Shown here: piece after piece, positions 26,788 through 35,150 of the stretch | How the letters are laid out: each line of letters opens with the position of its first letter | How positions within the stretch are numbered: the stretch's first letter is position 1 | DNA from: CANMUM01 sp965263365 | Lineage (GTDB): Bacteria; Pseudomonadota; Alphaproteobacteria; Rhodobacterales; Rhodobacteraceae | DNA length: 64,000 bases | Direction: 5' to 3' | Assembly (NCBI GenBank): GCA_965263365.1 | Contig: OZ253672.1 | Coordinates: 1,674,001-1,738,000, forward strand | The notes under the pieces: generated by a model | What the model saw: the letters and a program-made list of their open reading frames with translations, nothing else | The model's database searches: none | Told to the model about the DNA's origin: nothing | Position numbers and translations under genes: made by a program

Positions 26788-27265
26788 CACTTTCAACGAG
26801 CCCAATAATCCCATTAAATGCACCCTCAACCAGTTCACATCCCAAAAATCTCTCCGGATTCGTGGGCGGAGGAAAGGTCAAGTCGCAGGTCAAGGAACGC
26901 TTAAAACCAAAGCGTTTATAATAGGGTGCATCGCCAATCAAAATAACTCTTGCCCAACCTAAATCTAGGGCTCTTGCTAGTGTTTTGCGAATGAGAACCC
27001 TGGCAATTCCGACACCTTGTGCAATTGGATGCACAGCAATCGGCCCGAGTAATAAAAACGGGACATCACCCACTCTCACAGGCCAATACCTAATCGAACC
27101 CAGCAAACTCGAACCATCTCGGCAAACCATACAAATTTCACTAACTGGATTCACACCTTCACGAAGCTGATAAGAACTTAGGCCTTGTCTTCCGGGTGCA
27201 AAGGAAAGATCAAGCAGGAACTCGATTTCATCCTCGTCCGCATTTTGTTCAATTCTAAATTCCAT
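26777..27265 (-). CDS. GNAT-family N-acetyltransferase (YhbS-like)
   Basis: About 162 residues. The acetyl-CoA-binding region LGPIAVHPIAQGVGIARVLI contains a Q/RxxGxG/A-like P-loop. A later VILIGDAPYYKRFGFKRS matches the YhbS-type GNAT ending (GD.PYY.RFGF). The N-terminus is ambiguous: MEFRIEQNAD at 27265 is chosen because it leaves 63 bases to the divergent NadR-like gene, but an ATG at 27295 is also possible and a TTG at 27334 would overlap that gene. The substrate is unknown. Confidence 0.82.
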   Translation of the reverse strand: MEFRIEQNADEDEIEFLLDLSFAPGRQGLSSYQLREGVNPVSEICMVCRDGSSLLGSIRYWPVRVGDVPFLLLGPIAVHPIAQGVGIARVLIRKTLARALDLGWARVILIGDAPYYKRFGFKRSLTCDLTFPPPTNPERFLGCELVEGAFNGIIGLVESAIE

Positions 27266-27328
27266 AAATTCGTCATATTCGCGAATTTGATACATTGCAA
27301 TGTTCAAGAAAAAAGGCTCTAAGAATGT

Positions 27329-28294
27329 ATGCAAAAAGCACTCATATTAGGTCATTTTCAACCTCTACATAATGCGCATCTCGCACTAATTCGCGTAGCC
27401 CTTACACGCACGAAAAAAGTAGAATTTGGTCTGTTTACACATAAACATGATGCGATATCGCCAGCCCTGCGTAAAGATTGGCTTGAACGTTTCGGCACGG
27501 TTTATGAAATAGATGTTTCCGGTCATAAAGATCCCTATGGTCTCGACTTCACACATCTCTTCTCTAATATTGATATCATTATTGGTTCAAATCCAAATAT
27601 TGTCCCGATCGCCACGAAAATGAGAACAAATTACATGATGTGGGACCCCAAACGCGAAGCAATGCCTATTGATAGCAAAACTGTACTCACGGACATTCCA
27701 GCGCATTGGGAGCAACTGCCTGAATTTGTACGCGTGCATGCCCAAAAAAGGCTTACCTTCGTCGGACCAGAGTCTGTAGGGAAAAGCTTTTTCGCAAAAC
27801 AAATGGCCGCAAAATTTGGTCAACCCCATGTTCCCGAATATGGCAGACCCCATGAATCCTTTCGGCAAAAGGGCGCATATAGCGTGCGAGAACTCGTTGA
27901 GCTGGCCAAGAGGCACGCCGCTTCTCGCGCAGCTCTTTCGCTTCAGGCCGGACCCATTTTATTTGAAGATACAGATGAGCTCATGACTTCAGTTTGGTCA
28001 GAAATTTTGCTCAACAAGTCTTCAAAGGCAATCGAAAATCTCATTCAAAAACCGGATCAATATATCCTGTTTGGTTACGATACCCCTTGGGAGGATGACA
28101 GCCTAAGGTATTTTGCCAAACAAGAACTACGCGCAAAATTTTACGCTCTCATACGCAAAAAGCTCGAAAAACATAATGCGCCGTTTATTAAAGTAGACGG
28201 CTCTTGGGAAGAGCGGCAAAAGCGAACTTGTTTGATTGTTGAGGAAACCTTAAAAAAGCCATTTACCTTTCGGGAAAGAATACACCTGGATTAA
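27329..28294 (+). CDS. NadR-like bifunctional NMN adenylyltransferase / ribosylnicotinamide kinase
   Basis: 321 residues in two domains. The N-terminal nucleotidyltransferase domain (1-145) has GHFQPLHNAHLALI with the HxxH nucleotide motif, but the C-terminal ISSTxxR-like signature is not obvious; WDPKREAMPIDS lies in that region. The C-terminal kinase-like domain (about 146-321) has Walker A FVGPESVGKSFFAK, PEYGRPH and a lid region. This order matches NadR without its helix-turn-helix regulator domain. It would salvage nicotinamide riboside to NAD. It overlaps the end of the convergent dehydrogenase gene by 32 bases. Confidence 0.82.
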   Translation: MQKALILGHFQPLHNAHLALIRVALTRTKKVEFGLFTHKHDAISPALRKDWLERFGTVYEIDVSGHKDPYGLDFTHLFSNIDIIIGSNPNIVPIATKMRTNYMMWDPKREAMPIDSKTVLTDIPAHWEQLPEFVRVHAQKRLTFVGPESVGKSFFAKQMAAKFGQPHVPEYGRPHESFRQKGAYSVRELVELAKRHAASRAALSLQAGPILFEDTDELMTSVWSEILLNKSSKAIENLIQKPDQYILFGYDTPWEDDSLRYFAKQELRAKFYALIRKKLEKHNAPFIKVDGSWEERQKRTCLIVEETLKKPFTFRERIHLD

Positions 28295-29600
28295 GCAAAT
28301 TATGGGGATCAAGCGCATCTTTGATTTTACGCATGGTATTTTGCTTTTCTGCTAGACCGTAATTTGACATCATCGCTGCTTTAAAACGTCCAATTCCGTG
28401 CTCGGCAGAAATACTCCCCTTAAAATTGATAACATTTTGATAAACCAAATCCGACAATAAGCCCGCGTCGTAATCACTCCGAGATTTGTCCACAGTCGGA
28501 AATAGATTGTAATGAAGATTGCCATCGCCAAGATGGCCAAAACAATTTATCTTTACATTATGTGGTTTCAATATATTTTGCATTGAATCAATAAAGTCGG
28601 ATTGCGCCTGAATTGGGAGCGAAATGTCATGGCTGGCGATTGCTCCGACTTTGCGATTTGCGGCCGGAATTGTTTCACGCACATTCCACAAACTTGCTGC
28701 TTGCCCTTCACTTTGTGCAAGAACTGCATCGTTCAAATTACCAGAGACAAAGGCTATGGCTTCATTGACTTCATCTTCGCTGCCGCCGAGCTCAATTAAC
28801 ACTGACCAATCTGGTTTGCCAATCGGAGAGGGTGCAAAATTCACTGATTCTCTAAATCGCAAGCCTTCTCCAGAGATGAGTTCAAATGCCGAAATATGGG
28901 CGCGCTCACTGCTTAAATTATAGAGTAAGTCCAATGCCGCTTTGGGAGACATTACCGAGCCCATTATGACTGCCTTTGCGACGTCAAACTTAAAGATTCT
29001 TAAACGCGCTTTAGTTATAACTCCTAACGTGCCCTCAGAACCAATCATAAGCCGATCAATAGTATAACCCGTATTGTCTTTACGCAAATCGGTCGTGGTA
29101 TTTAGGATCGTACCGTCTGCTAAAACCACCTCAAGACCAAGAACAAGCTCTCCCATAGAGCCGTAGCGAAGTACATTCACACCCCCCGCATTGGTCGCAA
29201 TGAGTCCGCCAATTTGTGCCGAACCAGAAGAGGCCAAGTTTAATGGAAAATGCCGCCCGGCAGAGTCCACAGCACTATGCACACTGCCCAAAATCGCGCC
29301 CGCGCCGACCAATACACTATCTGCATCAACTTCAATCGAATTCATTTTTGACATCGACATACAAATCGCCTGCCGACCGCCATCATAAAATTGCCCTCCG
29401 ACAAGCCCTGTTCCGCCGCCGAATGGAACGATGATCGCACCGCTTTTTCTGGCAATCTTCAAAGTTTTTACAATTTCTTCCGAATTTCGCGGAAAGACCG
29501 CAAAGTCCCATTTTGGCTTAATCCGTCCGCGAGGATCTTCACAAAAAATCGGATCGATTTTTTTAGAAACATCAACAACAGCTTTAAGCTCTTCAATCAA
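28263..29600 (-). CDS. FAD-linked D-2-hydroxyacid dehydrogenase (D2HGDH/GlcD type)
   Basis: 445 residues, PCMH-type FAD domain: IIVPFGGGTGLVGGQ, FPLNLASSGSAQIGGLIATN, GSEGTLGVITKARLR. The C-terminal FAD-oxidase domain has FGHLGDGNLHYN, SAEHGIGRFKAA and LDPHNLLNPGVF. It oxidises a D-2-hydroxy acid such as D-lactate, glycolate or 2-hydroxyglutarate; which one cannot be told. The start is a TTG overlapping the upstream GNAT stop (TTGA), so it is coupled to the gene before it. The 3' end overlaps the NadR-like gene. Confidence 0.9.
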   Translation of the reverse strand: MIEELKAVVDVSKKIDPIFCEDPRGRIKPKWDFAVFPRNSEEIVKTLKIARKSGAIIVPFGGGTGLVGGQFYDGGRQAICMSMSKMNSIEVDADSVLVGAGAILGSVHSAVDSAGRHFPLNLASSGSAQIGGLIATNAGGVNVLRYGSMGELVLGLEVVLADGTILNTTTDLRKDNTGYTIDRLMIGSEGTLGVITKARLRIFKFDVAKAVIMGSVMSPKAALDLLYNLSSERAHISAFELISGEGLRFRESVNFAPSPIGKPDWSVLIELGGSEDEVNEAIAFVSGNLNDAVLAQSEGQAASLWNVRETIPAANRKVGAIASHDISLPIQAQSDFIDSMQNILKPHNVKINCFGHLGDGNLHYNLFPTVDKSRSDYDAGLLSDLVYQNVINFKGSISAEHGIGRFKAAMMSNYGLAEKQNTMRKIKDALDPHNLLNPGVFFPER

Positions 29601-30184
29601 AATATGCCTATATCAGTTTGTCCAAGACGATCTCGCCGTAAGTTCGCATAAAGCACATGCGGGCGCCAACGTCCGTTGATTTGCATGTAGCTTTGCGCAA
29701 CACCTTCGTAGCGAAAACCATTCCGCTCAAGCAGTTTGCGAGAGGGCTGATTTTCTTTTAAAGTAGCGGCCTCAATGCGCGATAAATCCAACTCAGTGAA
29801 CGCATGTGTGACCACCAATTTAAGCGCTTCACTCATAAATCCGTTGCCGACAAAGTCTTTACCAAGCCAATACCCAATCGTTGCAGACTGACTGGGACCA
29901 CGTTTTATCCCGTCAAGCGTAACGGCGCCAATCAGGCTTTGATCACTTAACCTAAATATGAATAAAGCCAAAGCCGTTCCTTTTTCTTTACTCAATTTTG
30001 ACCACTTGACACGTTCACGAAAACTCTGATGACCAATTTGTTCATCATATCTTCTCGGCTCCCATGGCGCCAAAAACTCAGAGCTCGAAAGCCTCAGCGC
30101 TTCCCAGTTTTTATAGTCGCTCATTTTTGGCAATCTAAGCGCTATTCTGTCTGTTTTAAGTAAATACCCCGACTTAAAGATCAT
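29597..30184 (-). CDS. RimJ/RimL-type GNAT acetyltransferase
   Basis: 195 residues. N-terminal TDRIALRLPKMSDYKNWEAL, IGYWLGKDFVGNGFMSEAL (acetyl-CoA loop) and EAATLKENQPSRKLLERNGF are the standard pattern of RimJ/L-like protein or small-molecule acetyltransferases. In homologous clusters it follows the M16 peptidase gene, as here. ATG overlaps the M16 stop by 4 bases. The substrate is unknown. Confidence 0.9.
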   Translation of the reverse strand: MIFKSGYLLKTDRIALRLPKMSDYKNWEALRLSSSEFLAPWEPRRYDEQIGHQSFRERVKWSKLSKEKGTALALFIFRLSDQSLIGAVTLDGIKRGPSQSATIGYWLGKDFVGNGFMSEALKLVVTHAFTELDLSRIEAATLKENQPSRKLLERNGFRYEGVAQSYMQINGRWRPHVLYANLRRDRLGQTDIGIF

Positions 30185-31446
30185 TCTCGCATTCTCGCAA
30201 CAAATTCATGAAAATCGGGCGCTGACTGAATTTGTCCATACAAAACCATTTGCGGATCTGTGGCAAAAATACGCGCTGCGAGCGCGCGCACGTTTTCAAT
30301 CTTGATTTCATTGATTTCATCCAGAATTTCTTCAATCGACCTTATTTTTTCAAATGCAAGGAGTTGATTTGCATTCCGCTGGACACGTGTGGAAACCGCC
30401 TCGAGCGCCATCACTGACCCGGCTCGAATTTGCGCCTTCGCTCGCTCCAATTCGTTAGCATCCAAACTATCTGCAAAGCGCTTAAACTCCTCGGTTAATT
30501 GGTTCATAAGCGCTTCAATGCCGTCACCAGAAGTCCCCGAATAAACATAAAGTTGCCCGATATCTGAGAGCGGCTGATAAGAAGAGAAAATTGTATAACA
30601 AAGACCCAATTTCTCACGAATAGATTGATTTAGACGTGAAGACATTCCCCCACCCAAAATAGAGCTTAGCAGTTGCGCCGAATAGTAGTCTTCGCTTGCA
30701 TGACAAGGCGCTTCAAACGCGAGCGCGATGTGAGCCTGCTGAAGCTCTTTTTCAACGCACTTTTGACCGGAGCAAAAAACTGGGGCTTCATGAAAAGGCT
30801 CACTTTTATATTTCAAATCACTGAACACACGACTGACTTGCTGCGCCAACTGATCATGATCTACTGCGCCGGCAGCCGAAATGACAAGCTGATCTCCCCC
30901 GTAATTTTCAGCAATAAATTTCCGAAAATCACTCGGTTGAAAAGCGCTCACACGCTCACGAGAACCCAAAATCGGACGTCCCAATGCCTGATCTGGAAAG
31001 CTAGCTTCAGAAAGCCAATCAAAAATAATATCATCTGGTGTGTCTAAGGTTTGTCCGATTTCTTGCAAAATCACACCGCGCTCGACTTCAACTTCGTTTT
31101 GATCAAAACTCGGATTCAACAAAATATCCGACAAAACATCAAACGCAAGTTCAACATCTGAGCCTAAAACACGCGAATAATATGCTGTCGATTCCTTTGA
31201 TGTGTAAGCATTCAAATAACCGCCAACATTTTCGATTTCTTCAGCAATGTTTAGTGCAGATCGTTTTTGGGTGCCTTTAAAAGCCATATGCTCTAGAAAA
31301 TGAGCAATTCCATTTTGATCAAAGCTTTCGTGACGTGCACCCCGCCCCACCCAAATCCCAATTGAAGCGCTCAAACATCCACTCATAGGCTCAGTGACGA
31401 GGCGTACACCATTTTCAAACTCTGTGACTTCGGTCGTTACTGACAT
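30181..31446 (-). CDS. M16 family zinc peptidase (mitochondrial processing peptidase-like)
   Basis: 421 residues. The zinc motif HFLEHMAFKGT (HxxEH inverted site) is at about residue 48, with the distal Glu in the ERGVILQEI segment. The second, inactive half ends in a typical MPP-like region (ILGGGMSSRLNQSIREKLGLCY). It is a pitrilysin-family enzyme close to the beta subunit of mitochondrial processing peptidase. The start has GAGGG correctly spaced and overlaps the thrC end by 10 bases, so translation is probably coupled. No signal peptide is visible. Confidence 0.93.
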   Translation of the reverse strand: MSVTTEVTEFENGVRLVTEPMSGCLSASIGIWVGRGARHESFDQNGIAHFLEHMAFKGTQKRSALNIAEEIENVGGYLNAYTSKESTAYYSRVLGSDVELAFDVLSDILLNPSFDQNEVEVERGVILQEIGQTLDTPDDIIFDWLSEASFPDQALGRPILGSRERVSAFQPSDFRKFIAENYGGDQLVISAAGAVDHDQLAQQVSRVFSDLKYKSEPFHEAPVFCSGQKCVEKELQQAHIALAFEAPCHASEDYYSAQLLSSILGGGMSSRLNQSIREKLGLCYTIFSSYQPLSDIGQLYVYSGTSGDGIEALMNQLTEEFKRFADSLDANELERAKAQIRAGSVMALEAVSTRVQRNANQLLAFEKIRSIEEILDEINEIKIENVRALAARIFATDPQMVLYGQIQSAPDFHEFVARMRE

Positions 31447-32825
31447 TTTTCCCTCACATATTTTTTGAGCACACTAAAATCATTTTCCAAAACTTCGAAT
31501 TTCTCTTCACGATCAAAAATATCCTGGAGATGTGGCGGTAATTCAGGATAAACACCCGTAGCACTTTCAACGGCTTGAGGAAATTTTGCAGGATGAGCTG
31601 TGGCCAATACAACCATCGGCGAAAATTCATTTTTGCGTTCACGTGCAGAATGAATACCGACGGCTGTGTGCGGACACACCAACTCTTTGCATTCCCTATA
31701 CATACGGGTTATTTCAGACTTTGTTTGCGCCTCTGAAGTTTTCGCGCTTTGGAAGTTTTGTGTTAAACGATTCAACGCCTCATGCGAAAGATCGAAGCCA
31801 CCTTCTGTTTCAAGAGCCTTCATTAAAGCAACCACTTCTTGAGAATTCTGCCCATAAAGATCAAATAGAAGTCGCTCAAAATTTGAACTGATTTGAATAT
31901 CCATGCTTGGTGAAATCGAAGCTTTTACATCGCCCTTCCAATGCTGACCAGATTCAACCGTTCGATGCAAAATATCATTTTGATTGGTCGCAACAATTAA
32001 TTGATCAATTGGCAAACCCATTTTCTTTGTGAGGTAGCCAGCGAAAATGTCACCAAAATTGCCAGTCGGAACGCTGAATGAAATTTCCCGACTGGGCGCC
32101 CCTAGCGCGACGCTCGTTGTCACATAATATACCATTTGCGCCATGACCCGACCCCAGTTTATCGAGTTAACACCGCCGAGCGAAATTTCGTTTCGAAATT
32201 CTTGATCATTAAAGCTTTTTTTCACAAGGGCTTGGCAATCATCAAAGTTACCCTGCAAGGCAATTGGGAACACATTCGCGGCCGCCGAGGTTGTCATTTG
32301 TCGCTGTTGAACTTCTGAGACGCGCCCTTTCGGAAATAAGATAAAAACATCTACATTCTCGATACCCTTAAACGCTTCAATGGCTGCGGATCCGGTGTCG
32401 CCTGATGTCGCACCAATTATCGTCAATCGCCGATTTCTTCGCGCAAGCACACGCTGGTACATATTTCCTATCAACTGCATCGCAAAGTCTTTAAAGGCTA
32501 AGGTCGGGCCGTGAAACAGCTCACAAAGCCATAAATCATCTCCAATTTGCTTTAACGGTGCACGCGTTATATGCGTAAAATCTCTATAGGTAGTCGAAAT
32601 TAATTCGGTCAGGGTCGAGCGATCAAAACAGTCTTCTACAAAAGGACTGAGTACTTCGAGCGCAATTTCTTCATAATTCATACCATGAAGAGAATTGAGA
32701 AAGTGCCGATCCCAATGTGGAAGTTTTTCTGGCACATATAGGCCTCCATCTGATGCCAAGCCTGCCAATAGCACATTTTCAAAATCGAGGACCTCTGCTT
32801 GTCCACGTGTCGATATATAACGCAT
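31437..32825 (-). CDS. thrC: Threonine synthase
   Basis: Converts O-phosphohomoserine to threonine with PLP. 462 residues. Starts MRYISTRGQAEVLDFENVLLAGLASDGGLY across two adjoining blocks, PLP Lys in LAFKDFAMQLIG, IIGATSGDTGSAAIEAF, and FSVPTGNFGDIFAGYLTKKM. The long-form (E. coli/yeast-like) class is clear. The ATG is preceded by AGGA; an upstream in-frame extension of 28 residues lies in the end of surf1 and is rejected. Confidence 0.95.
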   Translation of the reverse strand: MRYISTRGQAEVLDFENVLLAGLASDGGLYVPEKLPHWDRHFLNSLHGMNYEEIALEVLSPFVEDCFDRSTLTELISTTYRDFTHITRAPLKQIGDDLWLCELFHGPTLAFKDFAMQLIGNMYQRVLARRNRRLTIIGATSGDTGSAAIEAFKGIENVDVFILFPKGRVSEVQQRQMTTSAAANVFPIALQGNFDDCQALVKKSFNDQEFRNEISLGGVNSINWGRVMAQMVYYVTTSVALGAPSREISFSVPTGNFGDIFAGYLTKKMGLPIDQLIVATNQNDILHRTVESGQHWKGDVKASISPSMDIQISSNFERLLFDLYGQNSQEVVALMKALETEGGFDLSHEALNRLTQNFQSAKTSEAQTKSEITRMYRECKELVCPHTAVGIHSARERKNEFSPMVVLATAHPAKFPQAVESATGVYPELPPHLQDIFDREEKFEVLENDFSVLKKYVREKCQ

Positions 32826-32833
32826 TGGAAATC

Positions 32834-33493
32834 CTAAGTTAATGTCCGAATTCTCGAATAACCCCAAATCAAAGACATCGCAAGCCAAACGAATGCAAAT
32901 AAAAACCAAGTTATCGCATATTGAAAATGATTATTAACAAGATTGGCATCATAGGGGAAAGGGATATATGGCCCTACAACTTCATGGCGCGCGACGATAA
33001 TAATTGGATCGCTTTTCAATTGCTGTGCCATTTGAACGACATCATAGCCCGCCCATGTGCCTTGATTTCGGTCAAAAAAACCGACTTCTTTAGGAATAAA
33101 TATATTGCCTTGAACAAAGACGTTTTGATCAACAGAAAGATCAAGTTTCTGCCTCAAGTCAAAACCAATAAAACCCAATTCGACCATTGCAATTTTGCCA
33201 TTATACTTAAGCGCAGCAAGCCGACGATACCCGGCCCCCTTTGATCCACCCGAAACAATATCCGTAAACACACCCGTTAATTTTCCTTCAACGTGAACCG
33301 GCATCCCGTCAATCAGGGTGCTTTGATCGACTTCACTTAAATCTTGTGAAGCACGCGCTAACTGAACGTTCAAATCCTCAATTAAACCCTCCTTCCATTC
33401 AAGGCGCTGCAATTGCCAGATCCCAAGGCCAATCAAAAGGCTCGCTCCGATGAAGCCAATAATTGCGGGCACTATGATTTTTTTTAATTTCAA
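32834..33493 (-). CDS. SURF1 family cytochrome oxidase biogenesis protein
   Basis: About 219 residues. An N-terminal membrane helix (IIVPAIIGFIGASLLIGLGI) runs into the SURF1 signature GIWQLQRLEWKEGLI. A second C-terminal helix is near YAITWFLFAFVWLAMSLIWG, with a periplasmic domain between. SURF1 proteins deliver or retain heme a for the oxidase. The frame could be extended to a TTG at 33526, but that codon lies inside the terminator hairpin, so the TTG at 33493 is preferred. Last gene of the oxidase cluster, just before thrC. Confidence 0.85.
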   Translation of the reverse strand: MKLKKIIVPAIIGFIGASLLIGLGIWQLQRLEWKEGLIEDLNVQLARASQDLSEVDQSTLIDGMPVHVEGKLTGVFTDIVSGGSKGAGYRRLAALKYNGKIAMVELGFIGFDLRQKLDLSVDQNVFVQGNIFIPKEVGFFDRNQGTWAGYDVVQMAQQLKSDPIIIVARHEVVGPYIPFPYDANLVNNHFQYAITWFLFAFVWLAMSLIWGYSRIRTLT

Positions 33494-33510
33494 TTTATCA
33501 ACCCATAAAC

Positions 33511-33538
33511 AAAAAAGGCGAGCCAACTGCTCGCCTTT
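33511..33538 (-). terminator. Rho-independent terminator after ctaE
   Basis: On the minus strand GGCGAGC, loop AGTTG, GCTCGCC, then six T: a perfect 7-pair stem extended by A-T pairs, 20 bases after the ctaE stop. It could attenuate transcription into surf1 and thrC. Confidence 0.85.
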
Positions 33539-33557
33539 GAAATATCATCTCTAAACA

Positions 33558-34364
33558 CTAACCGCCAACGATTAACATACCCCAAATATAAACCGCGACA
33601 AATAGGAAAAGCCAAACAACATCAACAAAATGCCAATACCATGCCGCAGCCTCAAATCCCACGTGAGAATCTTGCGTAAATTCATTGCTGCGTGCACGCA
33701 TCAGACACACAAAAAGGAAGATTGTACCGACAATCACATGAAAGCCATGGAACATTGTTGCAAGGAAAAATGCACTGCGATGCGGATGGCCATCAAGCCA
33801 CAAATCATCCGTATAAAGTATCTGATACTCATAAAATTGAAGCCCAGAAAATAAGACGCCCAGAACAATTGCATAACCCAGCAAGCGTGCGACGCGACCA
33901 TTATCGGCGTTTCCATGCGCAAGCTCACGGTGCGCCTCTGTCACAAAAGTCCCAGACAAAAGAAGAATGAGTGTGTTAATAAGCGGCAAATGCCAAACAT
34001 CAATATGCGACAATCCCGAAGGCTCTGTCATCGCCTCCATCGGAAAAATTTTGTACTTAAAAAACGCCCAAAACCATGCAACGAAGAAAAACACCTCTGA
34101 AATCACGAACATAATGAAGCCCATGCGCAAGCCAATCTGGATGACCGGCGTATGTTCACCATTATTACTCTCAACAGTTACATCGCGCCACCAACCAAAC
34201 ATGGAAATCAAAGTTCCAGCAAGACCTGCCCAAAACAAAAGCGAGGTCATTTCCTTCATCCAAAGAACAGCCCCTAGTAACATGAGAAATGCCGCAATCG
34301 ACGAAATTAATGGCCAAATACTTGGCGGAAGAATGTGATAGTCATGGTTTTTAGCTTGCGCCAT
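33558..34364 (-). CDS. ctaE: Cytochrome c oxidase subunit III
   Basis: Integral membrane subunit III of the aa3-type oxidase. 268 residues with seven hydrophobic segments. Begins KNHDYHILPPSIWPLISS, and contains WWRDVTVE, FFFVAWFWAFF, HRELAHGNA and GFHVIVGTIFLF, ending AWYWHFVDVVWLFLFVAVYIWG. Ten bases after ctaG, in one unit with the upstream oxidase genes. Confidence 0.96.
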   Translation of the reverse strand: MAQAKNHDYHILPPSIWPLISSIAAFLMLLGAVLWMKEMTSLLFWAGLAGTLISMFGWWRDVTVESNNGEHTPVIQIGLRMGFIMFVISEVFFFVAWFWAFFKYKIFPMEAMTEPSGLSHIDVWHLPLINTLILLLSGTFVTEAHRELAHGNADNGRVARLLGYAIVLGVLFSGLQFYEYQILYTDDLWLDGHPHRSAFFLATMFHGFHVIVGTIFLFVCLMRARSNEFTQDSHVGFEAAAWYWHFVDVVWLFLFVAVYIWGMLIVGG

Positions 34365-34373
34365 GGGTTACTC

Positions 34374-34958
34374 CTAGTTATCTAAATGAGCCACAGTTTC
34401 AACTGTATGCGTTTTGCCAACTGTCTCGCGACTTGTCAAATGAAAGGTGTATGCAAGTGTAATTGACTTCATATTTTTTACGTCTGGATCTTCAACAAAT
34501 TCTGGATCAATATAAAAAGAAACAGGCATTTGAACGCGTTCGCCGGGCTGCAAAGTTTGCTCAACAAAACAAAAACAATCTATTTTGTTAAAATATCCAC
34601 CCAATTCTAAAGGAGAAACATTATAACTCGCGGTGCCTGTAATGACGTCATCCGTAGGGTTATAGGCCTCATAAAATGCCAAATTTGTCTCGCCTATTCG
34701 AACCTTCATTTGAGGCTCAACAGCACTAAACTCCCAAGGAATATCAGACATCTTATTGGCAGAGAAGCGTACAACCATCGTATCTGATAAAACAACATCA
34801 CTTTCCGATTCGACAAATTGTGTTGTGCCTGAAAAGCCTGTTACTCTACAAAATAAATCATAAAGGGGCACAGCCGCGAATGCCGCAGCCAGCATAAAAA
34901 CAACCAGAGCAACGAGCCTAATCGCGACACGAGAATCTTGAGAGAACCTATTCATCAT
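34374..34958 (-). CDS. ctaG: Cytochrome c oxidase assembly protein CtaG/Cox11
   Basis: Copper chaperone that delivers copper to the CuB site of subunit I. 194 residues. One N-terminal membrane helix (RLVALVVFMLAAAFAAVPLYD), then LFCRVTGFSGTTQ, the copper-binding pair CFCFVEQTL and PVSFYIDPEF. Complete Cox11 pattern. It lies 7 bases before the ctaE-side neighbour and 7 bases after the small CoxF-like gene. Confidence 0.95.
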   Translation of the reverse strand: MMNRFSQDSRVAIRLVALVVFMLAAAFAAVPLYDLFCRVTGFSGTTQFVESESDVVLSDTMVVRFSANKMSDIPWEFSAVEPQMKVRIGETNLAFYEAYNPTDDVITGTASYNVSPLELGGYFNKIDCFCFVEQTLQPGERVQMPVSFYIDPEFVEDPDVKNMKSITLAYTFHLTSRETVGKTHTVETVAHLDN

Positions 34959-34964
34959 TGCCGC

Positions 34965-35150
34965 TTACTCTCCCTGCTCTTGATTAACAGGGGCCACGTT
35001 GACCTGCGCCTCTTTTGATCGATCCGTAAACTTAGCGTAAGTTCCAAGCATAATCAACAAAACCAAAGCGCCAAGAACCAATCCAATTTGTGCGTTCATA
35101 CGCCCACGCTTCTTATAAACTTCGTGATCGGTCTGCCCAAATTCACTCAT
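34965..35150 (-). CDS. Small single-pass membrane protein of the oxidase cluster (CoxF-like)
   Basis: 61 residues. The start is the ATG overlapping the ctaB stop (ATGA), giving MSEFGQTDHEVYKKRGRMN and one membrane helix (IGLVLGALVLLIMLGTY), then a short polar tail. A small protein of this shape between ctaB and ctaG is usual in alphaproteobacterial oxidase operons and is often called CoxF. Its function is not known. An upstream extension of 11 residues in frame is rejected. Confidence 0.8.
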   Translation of the reverse strand: MSEFGQTDHEVYKKRGRMNAQIGLVLGALVLLIMLGTYAKFTDRSKEAQVNVAPVNQEQGE

